Source: DASUPK01 sp963821705
GTDB taxonomy: Bacteria; Actinomycetota; Thermoleophilia; Solirubrobacterales; 70-9
NCBI GenBank assembly: GCA_963821705.1
Contig: CAWGEV010000005.1
Span: 124,001 to 188,000 of the forward strand
Length of the DNA stretch: 64,000 nt
Direction of reading: 5' to 3'
The notes under the pieces are model-generated. The model made no database searches. It was not told where the DNA came from and saw only the letters and a program-made list of their open reading frames with translations. Made by a program: the position numbers and the translations under genes. Below are positions 16,201 to 24,479 of the stretch, in pieces; the stretch's first letter is position 1, and every line of letters begins with the position of its first letter.

Positions 16201-17610
16201 CTGATGGCGGCCAAGATCAAGGAGCACCCTCCCGTCAGCCAGCTCTACGCCGAGCGCCTCGTCAAGGAGGGGATCGCCACCCCGGACGAGGTCGAGGAGC
16301 GAAACGAGCAGCGCCAGAAGGAGCTGAAGGCGGCGCACGACGATCTCCGCACGAAGATCGAGTCGGGCGACTACGCCGACCCGACCGCCACCGGGACCGG
16401 CGAGCTGGACCGTACCCGGAGCCCGAGCGTCGACACCGACGTCCCCGAGGACAGGCTCCGCAGGCTCAACGAGGAGCTCCTGCGAGTCCCGGACAGCTTC
16501 ACCATCCACCGGAAGCTGCGGAAGCCGCTGTCGAAGCGCCTCGATGCGATGAACGACGGCGGCATCGAGTTCGGCCACGCCGAGGCCCTGGCGCTCGCGT
16601 CCCTCCTGACCGAGGACGTCCACGTCCGCTTCACCGGCCAGGACACCGAGCGCGGCACCTTCTCCCACCGCCATCTGGTCCTGCACGACGAGAAGACGGG
16701 CCTGCGCTATGCGCCGATCCAGAACCTCGAGGAGGCCACTGCGCCGCTCGAGCTCCACAACAGCCCGCTCTCGGAGTCGGCCTGCCTCGGCTTCGAGTAC
16801 GGCTACTCGGCCGCGTCCCCCGACAGCCTGATCCTCTGGGAGGCGCAGTTCGGCGACTTCGGCAACTCGGCGCAGGTGATCATCGACAGCTTCATCGTCT
16901 CGGCCGAGGCGAAGTGGGGCCAGACCTCGCGCCTCACCCTGCTGCTGCCGCACGGCTACGAGGGCGCCGGCCCCGAGCACTCGAGCGCGCGGATCGAGCG
17001 GTTCATCCAGCTCGCCGCCGAGGGCAACATCCGGATCGCCAATCCCTCCACCGCAGCCCAGTACTTCCACCTGCTCCGCCGCCAGGCTCTGATCCAGAAG
17101 GCGCGGCCGATGATCGTCTTCACGCCGAAGGGCCTGCTGCGGCTGCCGCGGGCGACCTCGACGCTCGAGGACCTCACCGCCGGCTCGTTCCGGTTCGTTC
17201 TCGACGACCCCCACGCCGAGGGGCGCAAGGAGAAGGTGGAGCGACTCGCCCTGTGCAGCGGCAAGATCTACTACGACATCGACGCAGCGCCCAAGCGCGA
17301 GGAGGTCGAGAACGTCGCCGTGGCCCGCGCGGAGCTCCTCTACCCCTTCGCCAAGGAGCAGCTCACGGAGCTGATCGCGAGCTATCCGAACCTGAAGGAG
17401 ATCGTCTGGGTCCAGGAGGAGCCGCGCAACATGGGCGCGTGGTCGGTCATGCAGCGCCGCCTGCCCGACCTGCTTCCGGAGGGGGTCGAGCTCGGCTACA
17501 TCGGCCGCCCGCCGCGCGCCAGCCCCGGCGAGGGCTACGCGGTGGCGCACACCAAGGAGCAGGAGAGGATCGTGCTCACGACCCTGATGGGTCGCGCGGA
17601 CCCGGCGTGA
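13234..17610 (+). CDS. kgd: Fused lipoyl-E2-E1 2-oxoglutarate dehydrogenase (Kgd/OdhA type)
   Basis: A 1458-residue fusion. Residues about 5-82 and 140-217 are two almost identical lipoyl domains (MPEMGESVTEGTVLEWHV...VSTDKVDAEVPAPASG; lipoyl Lys47 and Lys182). Residues about 255-292 are a peripheral-subunit-binding domain (ATPVARRAAQANGVDLKAL). About 305-545 is the succinyltransferase core with TYDHRVIQGAESG. From about 585 on is the thiamine-dependent E1 (VIGMAHRGRLAVLAHN, GDAAFPAQGVVAETLNLQ, IIQNNQIGFTT). It converts 2-oxoglutarate to succinyl-CoA in the TCA cycle. Mycobacterial and corynebacterial Kgd/OdhA, about 1230 residues, have the E2 core but no lipoyl or binding domains and borrow E2p; here they are built in. 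ATG 13234 follows AAGGGGA. Confidence 0.95.
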   Translation: MATKQKVQLLMPEMGESVTEGTVLEWHVSEGDAVEEGQTMVEVSTDKVDAEVPAPASGTVTRILVQVDEEIEVGKPLAEIDTNGGPPEAAEAPAAQEGGEPAEESAAESNGAGAEATAETDGKATTDDSSVSAGKELEGGGLEIVMPEMGESVTEGTVLEWHVAEGDQVAEGDTVVEVSTDKVDAEVPAPASGTITKILVGPDETVEVGKPLAEMAKGEVDATRLAKREAHTPDTAAAGGEAVAGDGEAVEQDGRKATPVARRAAQANGVDLKALKGTGHGGKITKADVLNGGDGAGAAAPPKAAAGEAKPLRGPAATLARAMNESRSIPTATSFRELAVDTLDAKRKALNEVLKERGMKVSFTHLIAWAIVKAAQEWPVMGRAFEERDGKPTVVEPGGVNLGIAVDVERKGQRSLLVPCIKGADRLDFKGFHSYYEELITKTRENSLTADDFQGTNISLTNPGGLGTVASVPRLMTGQGTIVACGSLAYPVEWKHAPSEKIKALGVSKVMTMTSTYDHRVIQGAESGSFLRRIEELLQGEDDFYESVAADLGLDPTPITAAHAVSASAPPLAAPGTPPAAQAKPNMELLQAVQAATSLLKAYRTHGHLAARLDPLGSEPKGDPAIQPETLNLTPELMSQIPAEILRIGVEGETLLEVLPRMREAYCGTIAYQIEHLSSHQQRMWLRDMIETGWHRKPLEPEEKHDLLERLIRVFGFERYLERAYLGQKMFSVEGLDAIVPMLDEVFEMAHTEGAHDVVIGMAHRGRLAVLAHNISRPVEAILAEFEGAKVIEAVKSLAAIPTGGTGDVKYHYGHNGLYKTKDGSEIGVRLYPNPSHLEYVNPVVTGAARASQTIRQNGRLEHDPMAAVPVLLHGDAAFPAQGVVAETLNLQSLKGYATGGTVHIIQNNQIGFTTDPEEGRSTPYAADMAKGFNVPIIHVNADDPEACVASVRLAMAYRERWGRDVVIDLIGYRRFGHNETDEPAYTQPLMAAKIKEHPPVSQLYAERLVKEGIATPDEVEERNEQRQKELKAAHDDLRTKIESGDYADPTATGTGELDRTRSPSVDTDVPEDRLRRLNEELLRVPDSFTIHRKLRKPLSKRLDAMNDGGIEFGHAEALALASLLTEDVHVRFTGQDTERGTFSHRHLVLHDEKTGLRYAPIQNLEEATAPLELHNSPLSESACLGFEYGYSAASPDSLILWEAQFGDFGNSAQVIIDSFIVSAEAKWGQTSRLTLLLPHGYEGAGPEHSSARIERFIQLAAEGNIRIANPSTAAQYFHLLRRQALIQKARPMIVFTPKGLLRLPRATSTLEDLTAGSFRFVLDDPHAEGRKEKVERLALCSGKIYYDIDAAPKREEVENVAVARAELLYPFAKEQLTELIASYPNLKEIVWVQEEPRNMGAWSVMQRRLPDLLPEGVELGYIGRPPRASPGEGYAVAHTKEQERIVLTTLMGRADPA

Positions 17611-17669
17611 AGATCACCCGTCGCCCCTTCGACCTACGGTCGAGGCCACGCACGCGCTAGTTTCGCCAG

Positions 17670-18092
17670 GTGGCCACCGCCCCGCATGAACGGGCCGCTC
17701 CCGATCGGAGCACCCTCGCATCCCCCCTGCCGAAGCCCGTGCCCGGGAGGCTCTTCCGTTGGATCAAGATCGTCTCCTGGGTCGAGTCGTGCGTGTTCGC
17801 CGTCCTGCTGTTCTTCTGGATCGCGCCCGGGTACGGCTCGCAGACGTCGCTCTTCGGGCTGCTCCACGGCGTCGGCTACCTGTTCCTGTGTGCGCTGATC
17901 TTCTGGGCCCTGATGCGCCGCGAGGTGCCCTGGCCCCTGTTCGCCGCCACGCTCACCCCGATCGGCCCCTTCGGAACGGTGATCGGAATCGAGCTGATCG
18001 AGCGGCGCGGCTGGGGAATCGAGCAAAAACGGTTGACACCGCGCGACCAAACGGGGAATAATCAGGAGAGGCGGGAAGATGTATCAACTTGA
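17670..18092 (+). CDS. DUF3817-type small membrane protein
   Basis: A 140-residue membrane protein resembling the DUF3817 family. It has three predicted membrane segments: IVSWVESCVFAVLLFFWIA, LFGLLHGVGYLFLCALIFWAL and the stretch around VPWPLFAATLTPIGPFGTVIGIE. The HGVGY and PIGPFGT motifs are typical. The function of the family is unknown; members are common in actinobacteria and bacilli. It starts at GTG 17670, 60 bases after the Kgd gene, and is followed directly by a strong hairpin. Likely a separate transcription unit or the last gene after kgd. Confidence 0.75.
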   Translation: MATAPHERAAPDRSTLASPLPKPVPGRLFRWIKIVSWVESCVFAVLLFFWIAPGYGSQTSLFGLLHGVGYLFLCALIFWALMRREVPWPLFAATLTPIGPFGTVIGIELIERRGWGIEQKRLTPRDQTGNNQERREDVST

Positions 18093-18096
18093 AGAC

Positions 18097-18129
18097 TCGT
18101 CCCCGGGCCAGTCCCGCCTCCGGGGACGA
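18097..18129. terminator. Strong hairpin after the DUF3817 gene
   Basis: The arms TCGTCCCCGG (18097-18106) and CCGGGGACGA (18120-18129) pair perfectly over 10 bp with a 13-base loop, starting 5 bases after the stop. There is no U-tract, as is usual for GC-rich actinobacteria. The remaining spacer to 18286 between convergent genes shows no coding sequence. Confidence 0.6.
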
Positions 18130-18286
18130 TCGCGTCGGAAATCCCTCCCTGGCTACCGACGCGCAGGCGTGGCGCGGGCCGTGTGGACCCCCTGCCTCCC
18201 GCGGCCCCGCCACGCCGTTACTTTCGCTTTCGTGGGGTCAAATCGAATAGGGGAAACGGGGGCCGGGCCGACCTCAGGGCGGTGAT

Positions 18287-19246
18287 TCAGCGAGCCCGGA
18301 CGTTCACCCTGGCGCCGAAGAACAGCTCCCTCCCGGGCCGGCGACTCTGACGCGCGACGGATCGGCCTCCCCCCTTCACATGCCCGAGCCTGCAGCCTCG
18401 CCGCCTGAGCGCATTGGCCGAGCCGGTGACCCCCCTTCCCCTCAGGCGCGGGACGACGCAGGCCCTGTACGTGAAGGCCCCGGGCAACTCCGCGGACCCC
18501 GCGGGGGTCACGACCGAGACGGGCACGGCGCCTGAGCGCAGCTCGCGCGGCACGCGCACCTTCACCCGGTCGTCGGAGACCACGTGCAGGTGGGTTCCGG
18601 GCACACCCCCGAAGGCGACCTGGGTGGCGCCGCTCAGATCGTGTCCGTCCACAGTCACGGTCGTGCCGCCCGTGTTGGGCCCGGACTGCCGCGCCACCGA
18701 GCGAAGGCCCGGGGGCGGCTGCACGTCGGCGTTGAAGGCAGCCTCGGTGTTGAAGGTCGCGTCCGGAGTCCGCGTCTCACCGAGATAGAGCCGCGGGCCC
18801 CACAGGACCATGCTCCCCACCGCGCCGTCGTCCATGCCGAGCGTCTCGCCAGACCGGACGTCGATGCCAATGGCCTGTCCAGCCTGAATCGGCATGCTCG
18901 TGGGGAACGTGTGGAGTCCGAGGTCCGACGCCGTCTCCGCCGCGCTGGCCGGGCCTCCGGTGTAGGCCCCGCCACCCGAGGGCCTGAGAACCCGGAGGTT
19001 CATCGCGCCTCCGCTCGCATCGAGAACTCTCCAGCGCACCACGGTGCCGGAGATCGGGGAAACGACGTTTGCGCCGACCTCCTGCAGCGACGTGTTGGTG
19101 AGCGTGAAGTAGGAGCCGATCCCCTTCGCGGAGAAGGCGGCGGTGAGGGGGCTGCCGACCGTGACCGTGGCGGCAGCCGCGCTTCCGCTCGTGAGGGCGA
19201 ACAGTGCGCACGTGCAGAGCAGTGAGAGGCCGATCCTGGCCTTCAT
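18287..19246 (-). CDS. Exported protein with IPT/TIG and PASTA-like domains
   Basis: A 319-residue protein; ATG 19246 gives a clean signal peptide (MKARIGLSLLCTCALFALTSGSAAAA). The open frame upstream of this start lies in the aconitase gene and is rejected. Residues 30-185 form a beta-rich domain of unknown type (TVTVGSPLTAAF, YFTLTNTSLQEVGANVVSPISG). About 190-275 is an IPT/TIG immunoglobulin-like domain (GPNTGGTTVTVDGHDLSGATQVAFGG, PVSVVTPAGSAELPGAFTYR). The C-terminus, CVVPRLRGRGVTGSANALRRRGCRLGHV, is PASTA-like. PASTA domains in wall proteins bind peptidoglycan or beta-lactams, so a wall-surface location is likely; the role is unknown. Confidence 0.75.
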   Translation of the reverse strand: MKARIGLSLLCTCALFALTSGSAAAATVTVGSPLTAAFSAKGIGSYFTLTNTSLQEVGANVVSPISGTVVRWRVLDASGGAMNLRVLRPSGGGAYTGGPASAAETASDLGLHTFPTSMPIQAGQAIGIDVRSGETLGMDDGAVGSMVLWGPRLYLGETRTPDATFNTEAAFNADVQPPPGLRSVARQSGPNTGGTTVTVDGHDLSGATQVAFGGVPGTHLHVVSDDRVKVRVPRELRSGAVPVSVVTPAGSAELPGAFTYRACVVPRLRGRGVTGSANALRRRGCRLGHVKGGGRSVARQSRRPGRELFFGARVNVRAR

Positions 19247-19278
19247 CACTCCCCCTTCGGCCTTCTGATCTGCTGGCT

Positions 19279-22107
19279 TTAGCTGCCGTCGCCCCGGCTG
19301 CGCAGGTCGCGCAGAACGCGGTGCAGGATGCCGCCGTTCTGGAAGTAACTGACCTCGTTCGGGGTATCGATCCGGACCGTCGCCTCGAAGCCGACGTCGT
19401 CGGCGCCCTCCCGGTGTGCCGTGACATCGACGGTCTTCGCCTCGCCGTTCTGCAGATCGCCGACGTCGAAGGTCTCCTCGCCCGTCAGGCCGAGGGACTC
19501 GACCGACTCGCCCTCGGGGAACTGCAGCGGCAGGACGCCCATGCCGATCAGGTTGGAGCGGTGGATCCGCTCGAAGCTCTCGGCGATCACCGCGCGGACG
19601 CCGAGCAGGTTGGTGCCCTTGGCCGCCCAGTCGCGAGAGGAGCCCGAGCCGTACTCCTTGCCGGCGAGGACGACCAGCGGGATCCCCTCGTCGGCGTACT
19701 TCATGGCTGCCTCGTAGATCGTGGTCTCCTCGCCCTGACCTCCTGATGAGGGGAAGTGCCTGGTGAAGCCGCCCTCGCGCTCGACCAGGCGGTTGCGGAG
19801 GCGGACGTTGGCGAAGGTGCCGCGGATCATCACCTCGTGGTTGCCGCGGCGGGAACCGTAGGAGTTGAAGTCGCGGACGTCCACCCCCTGCTCGATCAGC
19901 CACCTGCCGGCGGGGCTGTCCTTCTTGATTGCACCGGCGGGCGAGATGTGGTCCGTGGTGACGGAGTCGCCGAGCACGGCGAGCACCCGGGCTCCCCGGA
20001 TCGGCTCCACGGCCTTGGGCTCGGGATCCATGCCCTCGAAGAAGGTCGGCTTGCGGACGTAGGTCGAGTCCGGCCAGGTGTAGCGGTCCCCCTCGGGGAC
20101 CTCGATCGCTCGCCAGCGCTGATCGCCCGTGAAGACGTCCGCGTAGCTCTTCGTGAACATGTCCGCCCGGACCGCCTCGCCCACGACCTCCTTGATCTCA
20201 TCCGAGCTGGGCCAGACGTCGGAGAGATAGACGGGCTGGTCGTCGGAATCCCGGCCGAGCGGCTCCGAGGTCAGGTCGATGTCCATCCGCCCGGTGAGCG
20301 CGTAAGCCACGACCAGCGGCGGGGACGCCAGGTAGTTGGCCCGGGTGTCGGGGTTGATGCGACCCTCGAAGTTGCGGTTCCCGGAGAGCACCGAGCAGAC
20401 GACCAGGTCCTTCTCGTTGACCGCCTTGGAGATCTCCTCCGGCAGCGGCCCCGAGTTCCCGATGCAGGTCGTGCAGCCGTAGCCGACCAGGTTGAACTGG
20501 AGCTCGTTCAAATACTTGTCGAGACCGGACTTCTCCAGGTACTCGGTGACGACGGTCGAGCCGGGCGCGAGCGACGTCTTCACCCACGGCTTGCGGGCGA
20601 GCCCCCGCTCCACCGCCTTCTTGGCGAGCAGGCCGGCGCCGAGCATGACCGAGGGGTTCGAGGTGTTGGTGCAGCTGGTGATCGCCGCGATCACCACCAT
20701 GCCGTGGTCGAGCTCGACCGTCTGCCCGTCCTCGAGCTGGACCGCGATCGCGTCGCTGGTCTTGCGCTGCTCGGCGACGGCGGAGAGGCCCGCCTTGCGC
20801 GGCTTGCCGCCCTCGCCGTCGTGATCCTCCGCCGGCGGATCGGAGGCCGGGAACGACTCGTCGATCGCGACGTCGATCATGTTGCCCAGCTCCTGCCCCG
20901 CGTCGGGATCCCAGTCCTGCATCGCCTCGAGGAAGGCGGCCTTGGCGTTGGCGACCGCGATCCGGTCCTGGGGGCGCTTGGGCCCCGCGATGCTCGGCTC
21001 GACGTCGCCGAGGTCGAGCTCCAGGGTGTCGCTGTATGTGGGCTCCTCGGAGTCGGGCTCGTGGAAGAGGCCCTGCTCGCGCGTGTAGGCGTCCACCAGC
21101 TCGATCTGCTCGGTGGGACGCCCGGTGAACTCGAGGTAGCGGAGGGTCTCGGCGTCGATCGGGAAGATCGCGCAGGTCGAGCCGAACTCCGGCGACATGT
21201 TCCCGATCGTCGCCCGATCGGCCAGCCCGAGCCCCGCGATGCCGGGCCCGAAGAACTCGACGAACTTCGAGACCACCCCCTTCTCGCGCAGCATCTCGGT
21301 GACGGTCAGCACCAGGTCGGTGGCGGTCGCGCCCTCACGCAGCTCGCCGGTCAGCCTAAAGCCGATCACCTGGGGCAGGAGCATCGAGATCGGCTGGCCG
21401 AGCATCGCGGCCTCCGCCTCGATCCCGCCCACGCCCCAGCCGAGCACGCCGAGGCCGTTGATCATCGTCGTGTGCGAGTCGGTCCCGACCAGGGTGTCGG
21501 GGTAGGCCTGGGTCACGCCATCGGCCTCGCGCGTGTAGACGCAGCGACCGAGGTACTCCAGGTTCACCTGGTGGCAGATACCGGTGGCCGGCGGGACCAC
21601 CCGGAAGTTGTCGAAGGCGGTCTGACCCCAGCGCAGGAAGGCGTAGCGCTCGCCGTTGCGCTCGTAGTCGCGCTCGGCGTTCACCTCGAAGGCGCGCTGG
21701 TTGCCGAAGGCGTCGACCTGCACCGAGTGGTCGATGATCAGATCGACGTCCACCAGCGGGTTGATCGCCGAAGGATCGCCGCCCAGGTCCTCCATCGCGT
21801 CCCGCATCGCCGCCAGATCGACCACGGCGGGGACGCCGGTGAAGTCCTGCATCAGCACCCGCGCCGGCTGGAACGGGATCTCGACCGACGGCGCGGCCTG
21901 CGCGTTCCAGGTCGCGATCGCCTCGACGTCGTCCGAGGTGACAGAGGTGCCGTCCTCCAGGCGCAGGGCGTTCTCCAGCAGGACCTTCAGCGAGTACGGC
22001 AACCGCGCCGTGTCGAACTTCTGCTGCAGCGCATCCAGCCGGTGGATCTCGAACTTGCGGCCCGAGACCTCGAGCTCGGCGCGCGCTCCGAAGGAATCAG
22101 ACGTCAC
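19279..22107 (-). CDS. acnA: Aconitate hydratase (AcnA/IRP type)
   Basis: A 942-residue aconitase converting citrate to isocitrate in the TCA cycle through a [4Fe-4S] cluster. The N-terminus FEIHRLDALQQKFDTARLPYSLKVLLENALR and the substrate loop VGTDSHTTMINGLGVLGWGVGG are typical of the AcnA/IRP1 branch. Cluster Cys are seen in AAITSCTNTSNPSVMLGAG and GYGCTTCIGNSGPLP. The swivel domain carries GSRRGNHEVMIRGTF and AGKEYGSGSSRDWAAKGT. An insertion (about residues 370-430, rich in Asp/Glu) makes it longer than the usual 890-900 residues. It lies near, but on the opposite strand from, the 2-oxoglutarate dehydrogenase. Confidence 0.97.
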   Translation of the reverse strand: MTSDSFGARAELEVSGRKFEIHRLDALQQKFDTARLPYSLKVLLENALRLEDGTSVTSDDVEAIATWNAQAAPSVEIPFQPARVLMQDFTGVPAVVDLAAMRDAMEDLGGDPSAINPLVDVDLIIDHSVQVDAFGNQRAFEVNAERDYERNGERYAFLRWGQTAFDNFRVVPPATGICHQVNLEYLGRCVYTREADGVTQAYPDTLVGTDSHTTMINGLGVLGWGVGGIEAEAAMLGQPISMLLPQVIGFRLTGELREGATATDLVLTVTEMLREKGVVSKFVEFFGPGIAGLGLADRATIGNMSPEFGSTCAIFPIDAETLRYLEFTGRPTEQIELVDAYTREQGLFHEPDSEEPTYSDTLELDLGDVEPSIAGPKRPQDRIAVANAKAAFLEAMQDWDPDAGQELGNMIDVAIDESFPASDPPAEDHDGEGGKPRKAGLSAVAEQRKTSDAIAVQLEDGQTVELDHGMVVIAAITSCTNTSNPSVMLGAGLLAKKAVERGLARKPWVKTSLAPGSTVVTEYLEKSGLDKYLNELQFNLVGYGCTTCIGNSGPLPEEISKAVNEKDLVVCSVLSGNRNFEGRINPDTRANYLASPPLVVAYALTGRMDIDLTSEPLGRDSDDQPVYLSDVWPSSDEIKEVVGEAVRADMFTKSYADVFTGDQRWRAIEVPEGDRYTWPDSTYVRKPTFFEGMDPEPKAVEPIRGARVLAVLGDSVTTDHISPAGAIKKDSPAGRWLIEQGVDVRDFNSYGSRRGNHEVMIRGTFANVRLRNRLVEREGGFTRHFPSSGGQGEETTIYEAAMKYADEGIPLVVLAGKEYGSGSSRDWAAKGTNLLGVRAVIAESFERIHRSNLIGMGVLPLQFPEGESVESLGLTGEETFDVGDLQNGEAKTVDVTAHREGADDVGFEATVRIDTPNEVSYFQNGGILHRVLRDLRSRGDGS

Positions 22108-22128
22108 ACAACCAGTATGACGGCGGCC

Positions 22129-24402
22129 CTATTTCTTCTTGTGCTTCTTGTGCTTGAGGTTGACCTTGACGGTCTGGACGGTGTCGCCCTTCGGATCGAT
22201 GGTGGTGACCTGGATCCGCACGCCGCGACCGCGCGCGACCGTGGCACGGCCGTGCTTGCTGAGCTTCAGCTTCACGGTCGCGCTCTGGCCGCCCGGGATC
22301 GTCGCGTTGCCGCGCCCGAGGACCTTCTTCTTGCCGCTCTTCTTGTGCTTCTTGGCGGAGCGGCCGCTCGTGCCCTTACCGCTCCCGAGCAGGCGGACCT
22401 GCACCTGGCACGGGTTGCTGCCGGGCGCGGAGTCGACCGGCACCTTGGCCGTCTTCCCCTTCACGACCACCTTGCCCTCTCCGAGCGAGGCGCGGAGGTA
22501 GGACTCGGATGAGAACTGCGGAGCGACCTCGGTGCCGCAGGGGAGCGGCAGCGCGGGCGCGTCGCCGACCTGGCCGCCGGCCGCCCCGGGCCCCTCGACG
22601 ACGGGCAGCCGCAGGTCCAGGTTGGAGACGGTGATGTCGCCCTGGCCGTTCGCCGCTCGGCCGTAGCTGTTCAGCGTCGAGCCGCCGGCGTCCTTCGGCA
22701 GCAGCTCCAGCTTGGCGACGTGACCCGGCGCGAACAGGTGCCCGCTCGGGTGGAGCTGGAACACCTGCCGGGCGGTGCCGACCTGCGGCCGGAACAGCTG
22801 GCGGGCCACCAGGGTCTCGGTTCCGCCCGGATCGACGTCGAGCAGCCGGGCCGCGAGCTCCGAGTTCGCGGTGGGCGAGCTGATCTTCGCCACCACCGTG
22901 GGCGACCCCATCAGCGTGTAGCCGGTGCCGGCCGCCGCCGGGAGGCGGTAGGTCGCCACGCCGGGGAGGTCGCTCCCCGGAGCCGTTGCGCACGCGCCCG
23001 GTCCGCTGATCGGGTCGAAGGTCGTGTCGACCGAGGTCGATCCGCCGCCGGCGGAGATGGTCTTGCTACCGCTGTCGCGGAAGCGGACGACGCCGTGCGA
23101 GAGGCCCGCCCAGCTGCCAGCCTGGAACGGCCCGCCCGAAGGCGCGGAGGACGGACAGGTGAGCGTGTAGGCCGTCGCGCCCTGGAACGGCTGCGATCCG
23201 GTGCCCTTGACGTAGTAGTCGAGCCAGGCGTTGTCGGCGGCGTCGAGCGCGCTGGAGACGTCCGACTTGTTGAGCGCCCGCATGTGGCCGAAGTCGCCGA
23301 AGAACAGCGAGATCGGCGCGTCCGGGTACTGAGAGCGGATCCGGTTGTACTCGCGGATGGCCTCATCCGCCGGGAAGAGGTCGTCCGAGAAGCCGTTCGC
23401 GATCAGCATCGGTGCGGGCGGCTCGGAATGGTCGATGTAGTACGCCGAGTGGTGCGCCTTGATCTCGTCGAGGATCGCGGCGACCGCCGGGTCCCCGTCA
23501 TAGGGCTCGCCGGCGTCGAGGCGCGCCTTCCAGGCGGTCACATCCGCCCCGAAGTCGGTGCAGGGCGAAGAATATGGCGCTTCCCCGCAGTAGCGGCCCG
23601 CGGTGGCCCCGGACAGGTACAGGCCACTCTGGAACGACAGCTTCTCGATTCCCGTCCGGCCGCTGTACGGCGCGTCGGCGAGGTAGTCGAGGGTGCCGCC
23701 GTTCGGGGTCAGTGAGTACGCCAGGTCGCTCCACGGGATCGTCGGTGCGGCGCCCGCGATCCGCATGGGATCGTGGTTGACGGGGCTGGTCCATGGGACC
23801 AGGCTGCCGTCGGGCATCATCGTCCGGTCCTTGAGGGCCGCCAGCTGCATCGAGAGGCCGCCGCCGTAGGAACCGCCGATGGCGCCGATCTTCTGGCCGT
23901 CGACGAGACCCGCGTCGGCGAGCTCGCCCGCGAAGAACTGTGCGTCGCGAATCTCGTAGCGATCGTCCATCAGGTGGATGTACCCGTTGTTGCAGGCCGA
24001 GCCACCGGCGGTGATCGACGCCGGGGAGCCGCAGGACTCGTGGAAGCCGCGGTCGGTCATGCTGAAGACCGCGTAGCCGCGGCTGGTGAAGCGCCGCATC
24101 CCGTCGGTGCCGCCAGAGGTCCCGAAGCCGATCTTCGAGCCGCCGTAGCCGTGGCCCCAGATGATCAGCGGGTAGTTGTTGTCCGAGCCGCTGGCCGGGG
24201 GAAAGGCGACATTGACATCGATCGGCGTCCCGTCGAAGCTGGGGGCGGGGCTGCGCGGAGAGGTGTTGCCGCACTCGCGGACGCCGTCGGCGGCGACGCT
24301 GCAGGTAACCGCTCCACCGAACACGTCTGGGATCGCAGCCTGCGCGCTCGACGCAGCGAGCAGCGAGCCGAGAACGACCGACACCAACACGAGCTTTCGC
24401 AT
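22129..24402 (-). CDS. Secreted CocE/NonD or X-Pro dipeptidyl-peptidase-like alpha/beta hydrolase
   Basis: A 757-residue protein with a signal peptide (MRKLVLVSVVLGSLLAASSAQA). The N-terminal half is an alpha/beta hydrolase of the S15/CocE type: NYPLIIWGHGYGGSK, GYAVFSMTDRGFHESCG, and the nucleophile elbow GGSYGGG with Ser178. A likely Asp follows in ANGFSDDLFPADEA and His in GDFGHMRAL. From about residue 440 a beta-sandwich domain with RLLDVDPGGTETLVARQLFRP matches the C-terminal jelly-roll of the family. The last 110 residues are Lys-rich with KKHKKSGKK and KHKKHKKK, likely wall-binding. Substrate unknown: peptide or ester. It lies 21 bases upstream of acnA on the minus strand. Confidence 0.82.
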   Translation of the reverse strand: MRKLVLVSVVLGSLLAASSAQAAIPDVFGGAVTCSVAADGVRECGNTSPRSPAPSFDGTPIDVNVAFPPASGSDNNYPLIIWGHGYGGSKIGFGTSGGTDGMRRFTSRGYAVFSMTDRGFHESCGSPASITAGGSACNNGYIHLMDDRYEIRDAQFFAGELADAGLVDGQKIGAIGGSYGGGLSMQLAALKDRTMMPDGSLVPWTSPVNHDPMRIAGAAPTIPWSDLAYSLTPNGGTLDYLADAPYSGRTGIEKLSFQSGLYLSGATAGRYCGEAPYSSPCTDFGADVTAWKARLDAGEPYDGDPAVAAILDEIKAHHSAYYIDHSEPPAPMLIANGFSDDLFPADEAIREYNRIRSQYPDAPISLFFGDFGHMRALNKSDVSSALDAADNAWLDYYVKGTGSQPFQGATAYTLTCPSSAPSGGPFQAGSWAGLSHGVVRFRDSGSKTISAGGGSTSVDTTFDPISGPGACATAPGSDLPGVATYRLPAAAGTGYTLMGSPTVVAKISSPTANSELAARLLDVDPGGTETLVARQLFRPQVGTARQVFQLHPSGHLFAPGHVAKLELLPKDAGGSTLNSYGRAANGQGDITVSNLDLRLPVVEGPGAAGGQVGDAPALPLPCGTEVAPQFSSESYLRASLGEGKVVVKGKTAKVPVDSAPGSNPCQVQVRLLGSGKGTSGRSAKKHKKSGKKKVLGRGNATIPGGQSATVKLKLSKHGRATVARGRGVRIQVTTIDPKGDTVQTVKVNLKHKKHKKK

Positions 24403-24479
24403 ATCCCTCTCCTGACTCGAACTGACGCGTCCCTCGGCGCGCCGCGCGCCTCTCCTTGACGCGCGGTCAACAGATTACT

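Noticed and set aside
14692..17550. A 952-codon open frame on the minus strand opposite the 2-oxoglutarate dehydrogenase gene
   Set aside because: It mirrors the high-GC codon pattern of the real gene, has low-complexity Arg/Leu/Gly/Asp composition and no recognisable motif.
18079..18285. A 68-codon plus-strand frame after the DUF3817 gene
   Set aside because: It covers the terminator hairpin, has no ribosome binding site of its own and no protein-like pattern.
19756..22512. A 918-codon plus-strand frame across the aconitase gene
   Set aside because: Antisense shadow of acnA; composition dominated by Arg, Asp, Gly, Leu and His with no domain signal.
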